DNA from: an uncultured beta proteobacterium
GTDB lineage: Bacteria; Pseudomonadota; Gammaproteobacteria; Burkholderiales; Burkholderiaceae_C
Assembly (NCBI GenBank): GCA_903920405.1
Contig: CAIXMC010000028.1
Location: 1 to 8,597 of the forward strand
DNA length: 8,597 bases
Direction: 5' to 3'
In this document: positions 6,608 through 8,597 of the stretch, piece after piece
How the letters are laid out: every line of letters begins with the position of its first letter
Numbering within the stretch: position 1 is the stretch's first letter
Notes under the pieces: generated by a model
Databases searched by the model: none
What the model saw: only the letters and a program-made list of their open reading frames with translations
Told to the model about the DNA's origin: nothing
Program-made: the position numbers and the translations under genes

Positions 6608-8425
6608 ATGATGGAATCGAGAATGACACCTTGTGGAAGCGGCATCCTGCCGCTTTTTACAAAGTGCCAATTGAACAAAATGAATACAGCCAGTAGCCCA
6701 AAGTACACTGCAATTTCACGTTTTGTGACGCCTGTCACCTTGGTCGTGTCTGCCCTGATGTGCCTTCTGCTTATGACCGGCTTCCTCTTGCGAGCCAGCT
6801 ATTTGCAACAGATTGTTGAAGCTGAAAGCGAGACTCAAAATCTTGTGGGAGTGCTTGAATCGAGGTTGTCGAGCGAATTTTCACGTGTTAATGGGATGCT
6901 CACTTTTATTGCCAATGAGGTGCGATCAGATCCCTTTCACCGCCGATCTGCCGCCGTTTCCGCCACAAAGACTCAGCACCTCGTTCGCATGGTGACCACC
7001 TTTCCTGAACTGGCAGGGCTGTTCGCCTTTGATGCTAATGGCACCATGCAAATGACTTCTGACCCCCGCGTGAAGTCGTTTAGCGTTGCTGACCGTCCCC
7101 ATTTCCAGATGCTGCGTGACCATCCGAAAACCAGCATCGTCTTTTCAGAACCGCTTCTATCACGATCTACCGGCCAATGGTCGATGATCCAGTCGCGATC
7201 CATCCGCGATGATGCGGGGCGGTTTCTGGGCACTGTCAATGCTGTTCTTCATATTGACGTGTTCTCAGACCTGTTTCTCAGCACGGATGTCGGACAGGAT
7301 AACAGCTTGATCTTGCTGCGGCGCAGCGATAACTTTAAACTGATCGCACGCATACCGAGATCGAACGAGGAGGACTTCAACCAGCCCCTACCTGCGAATA
7401 ATCCTATCCGCCAGCGCATTGCATCGGGTGACAGACAAGGCACACTGTCGTATGTGGCAAGCACCAATGGTGTGCGACGCATCGCCAGTTTTTCCAGACT
7501 GGATGATCGCTTTCCGTTCTATGTGCAGGTTGCTTTGTCTGAAGATCGCTATTTGGCCGAATGGTGGCAGCAAGTGATGTGGATGGGACTCATTGTCGTG
7601 ACTTTGTTGCTTTCATTCGTAACGGCTCTTGTTCGTCTTGACAAGAACAAGCGCCTGTTGTTCAAAGAGAGTGAAGCACACAAAGCGCTTTTACGCTACG
7701 CCAGCGATGGCATCACCATCCTGGATGTGAATGCCAATATCGTTGAAGTCAGCGATTCATTTTGCACCATGCTGGGCTACTCGTCTGATGAGATGATTGG
7801 GATGAATGCTTTCAAATGGGACTGCGGATTCAACAGTCACGATGAATTTATGGCGGCTTTCAGTCAGCGGTTTCTTGGCCCGACAAGATCACTGTTCCAG
7901 TCACGTCACCGTCGCAAGGATGGAAGCATTTACGATGTCGAGATCAGTGGTCAAATGATCGAGCTGGAGGGTCATGCGATGGTGTACCACTCCTCTCGCG
8001 ACATGACGGATCGCATTCAAGTGCAAAATTTACTCAATGAACGGCACAAGGCGCTTCAGATCAGTGAAGCACAGATGGTCACATCGCAGCGGATCGGCGG
8101 TATTGGGTCGTGTGTTTATGACATCAACACCGACACCATTCGGGCATCGACCCAAATGCTGCACATATTTGGGTTCCCAACCGACATCACGGATCACCCT
8201 CTGGATGACTTTTTAGCTTGTGCACCTGAACAACGTGATCGGGTTCGCCAGACTTTGGCGGGCAAGTTTGGGTTCCCATCCGACATCAAGGATTACCCTC
8301 TGGATGACTATCAGAGTTGTCTGGCTGTGGGTATGGATGACTTTCTCACCAAGCCCATCTTGTTTGATGTCCTGAAATCGACTGTCAGTACGTGGCTACC
8401 GATACCCCCACAGTCCAGCGTTTAG
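6608..8425 (+). CDS. Membrane Cache-PAS sensor protein, remnant of a hybrid histidine kinase lacking its kinase core
   Basis: 605 residues from ATG 6608. Order: membrane helix 1 (about 41-63), a periplasmic dCache-like domain (68-317, with LAGLFAFDANGTM and FSVADRPHFQMLRD typical of this fold), membrane helix 2 (324-342), a complete PAS domain (357-470, from ALLRYASDGITILDVNANIVEV to the RRKDGSIYDVE strand), the beginning of a second PAS (493-552), then DDYQSCLAVGMDDFLTKPI (566-584). This last piece matches the end of a receiver domain, including the conserved Lys in TKPI. No His phosphorylation box, HATPase N/G boxes, GGDEF or EAL motif is present, nor is the receiver's phospho-acceptor Asp. 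The protein can probably still sense an extracytoplasmic ligand but has no visible output. Start: ATG 6608 has AGGT upstream. ATG 6680 gives a more natural N-terminus (helix 1 at residues 17-39) and avoids translating a terminator-like hairpin, so it is a serious alternative. It may be a decayed gene kept in frame. Confidence 0.8.
   Translation: MMESRMTPCGSGILPLFTKCQLNKMNTASSPKYTAISRFVTPVTLVVSALMCLLLMTGFLLRASYLQQIVEAESETQNLVGVLESRLSSEFSRVNGMLTFIANEVRSDPFHRRSAAVSATKTQHLVRMVTTFPELAGLFAFDANGTMQMTSDPRVKSFSVADRPHFQMLRDHPKTSIVFSEPLLSRSTGQWSMIQSRSIRDDAGRFLGTVNAVLHIDVFSDLFLSTDVGQDNSLILLRRSDNFKLIARIPRSNEEDFNQPLPANNPIRQRIASGDRQGTLSYVASTNGVRRIASFSRLDDRFPFYVQVALSEDRYLAEWWQQVMWMGLIVVTLLLSFVTALVRLDKNKRLLFKESEAHKALLRYASDGITILDVNANIVEVSDSFCTMLGYSSDEMIGMNAFKWDCGFNSHDEFMAAFSQRFLGPTRSLFQSRHRRKDGSIYDVEISGQMIELEGHAMVYHSSRDMTDRIQVQNLLNERHKALQISEAQMVTSQRIGGIGSCVYDINTDTIRASTQMLHIFGFPTDITDHPLDDFLACAPEQRDRVRQTLAGKFGFPSDIKDYPLDDYQSCLAVGMDDFLTKPILFDVLKSTVSTWLPIPPQSSV
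6637..6658 (+). terminator. Terminator-like or REP-like hairpin at the 5' end of the sensor gene
   Basis: AAGCGGC (6637-6643) pairs perfectly with GCCGCTT (6649-6655) across the loop ATCCT. The last two Ts of the stem run on into a 5-T stretch (6654-6658). It lies between ATG 6608 and ATG 6680 of the sensor frame. This is the form of a rho-independent terminator or a small interspersed REP-type hairpin, which is odd inside a coding sequence. If translation begins at 6680 it would be a leader attenuator. Confidence 0.5.
8168..8309 (+). repeat. Pair of 43-bp imperfect direct repeats, 99 bp apart, in the sensor gene
   Basis: The copies at 8168-8210 and 8267-8309 match at 40 of 43 bases by my count. 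They start TTTGGGTTCCCA and end CCCTCTGGATGACT. The 99-bp offset equals 33 codons, so the frame is kept. The encoded copies are FGFPTDITDHPLDDF and FGFPSDIKDYPLDDY. The first belongs to the second PAS domain. The second joins directly to the receiver-domain tail, marking a likely recombination junction. Confidence 0.85.
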
Positions 8426-8449
8426 GATGAAGGCGCTGGGCTGCACACT

Positions 8450-8473
8450 TCACTGAGACGAGTGAGTTTTTTT
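8450..8473 (+). terminator. Rho-independent terminator after the sensor gene
   Basis: TCACT (8450-8454) pairs with AGTGA (8461-8465) across a 6-base loop, extendable by one T-G wobble, and is followed at once by seven Ts (8467-8473). The stem is short and not GC-rich, but the T-run and the position 25 bp past the stop codon fit termination of the sensor transcript. Confidence 0.55.
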
Positions 8474-8480
8474 GTATAAC

Positions 8481-8535
8481 AAATCGGCCTCTAGCGCCCG
8501 TCCTGCTTGCATAGTTAGCTATATTTTTGATAGTA
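8481..8535. repeat. Interspersed-repeat-like sequence of Comamonadaceae style
   Basis: The stretch contains AATCGGCCTCTAGCGC followed, about 25 bp on, by AGCTATATTTTTGATAG. From memory, paired blocks of this kind ('CTAGAGGCCGATTT' next to 'AGCTAT...ATAGC') recur in intergenic regions of Comamonadaceae. I cannot verify copy number here. The surrounding bases 8474-8597 show no gene on either strand. Confidence 0.4.
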
Positions 8536-8597
8536 AGAAAGAACGGACTAATAGTTCAGCGCCAAGGTAGCTGATGGTTCAGACGCTGATGCAGGAG

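Overview
The window reads as a piece of a betaproteobacterial chromosome, most likely Burkholderiales and perhaps Comamonadaceae-like. Three points support this: the map-glnD gene pair, a GlnD of beta-proteobacterial size and style, and an interspersed-repeat-like stretch near the right end (from 'aatcggcctctagcgc' to the 'gctatatttttgatag' block) that I recall from Comamonadaceae intergenic regions. Base composition is near 50% G+C by eye. No tRNA, rRNA, CRISPR array, transposase or phage gene is visible.

Layout from left to right. Positions 1-162 hold the C-terminal end of an unrecognised plus-strand gene. It converges on a minus-strand toxin-antitoxin pair: a PIN-domain toxin of the VapC type (238-654) and its ribbon-helix-helix antitoxin (651-893), joined by an ATGA overlap. 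A 141-bp spacer separates them from glnD (1035-3641, minus), the bifunctional PII uridylyltransferase/uridylyl-removing enzyme. glnD overlaps the end of map (3592-4455, minus), type I methionine aminopeptidase. map in turn overlaps the end of a 645-residue minus-strand gene (4430-6367) encoding a TPR-like N-terminus, a His/Pro-rich linker and a BNR_4-type beta-propeller. A 240-bp divergent promoter region (6368-6607) with a perfect 8-bp-arm palindrome separates this from a plus-strand membrane sensor gene (6608-8425). A terminator and repeat-like sequence fill the right end.

How the genes fit together. The propeller gene, map and glnD overlap one another and run the same way, so they probably form one transcript. 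An accessory carbohydrate-type propeller gene then sits in front of two housekeeping functions: N-terminal protein maturation and nitrogen sensing. The TA pair follows in the same direction but has its own likely promoter.

The most unusual object is the sensor gene. It has two membrane helices flanking a Cache-like periplasmic domain, one complete PAS domain and the start of a second PAS. A 43-bp imperfect direct repeat then leads straight into the last ~30 residues of a response-regulator receiver domain. The kinase core (HisKA and HATPase) and most of the receiver, including the phospho-acceptor Asp, are missing although the frame stays open. It looks like a hybrid sensor kinase collapsed in frame by recombination, leaving a sensor without an output domain.
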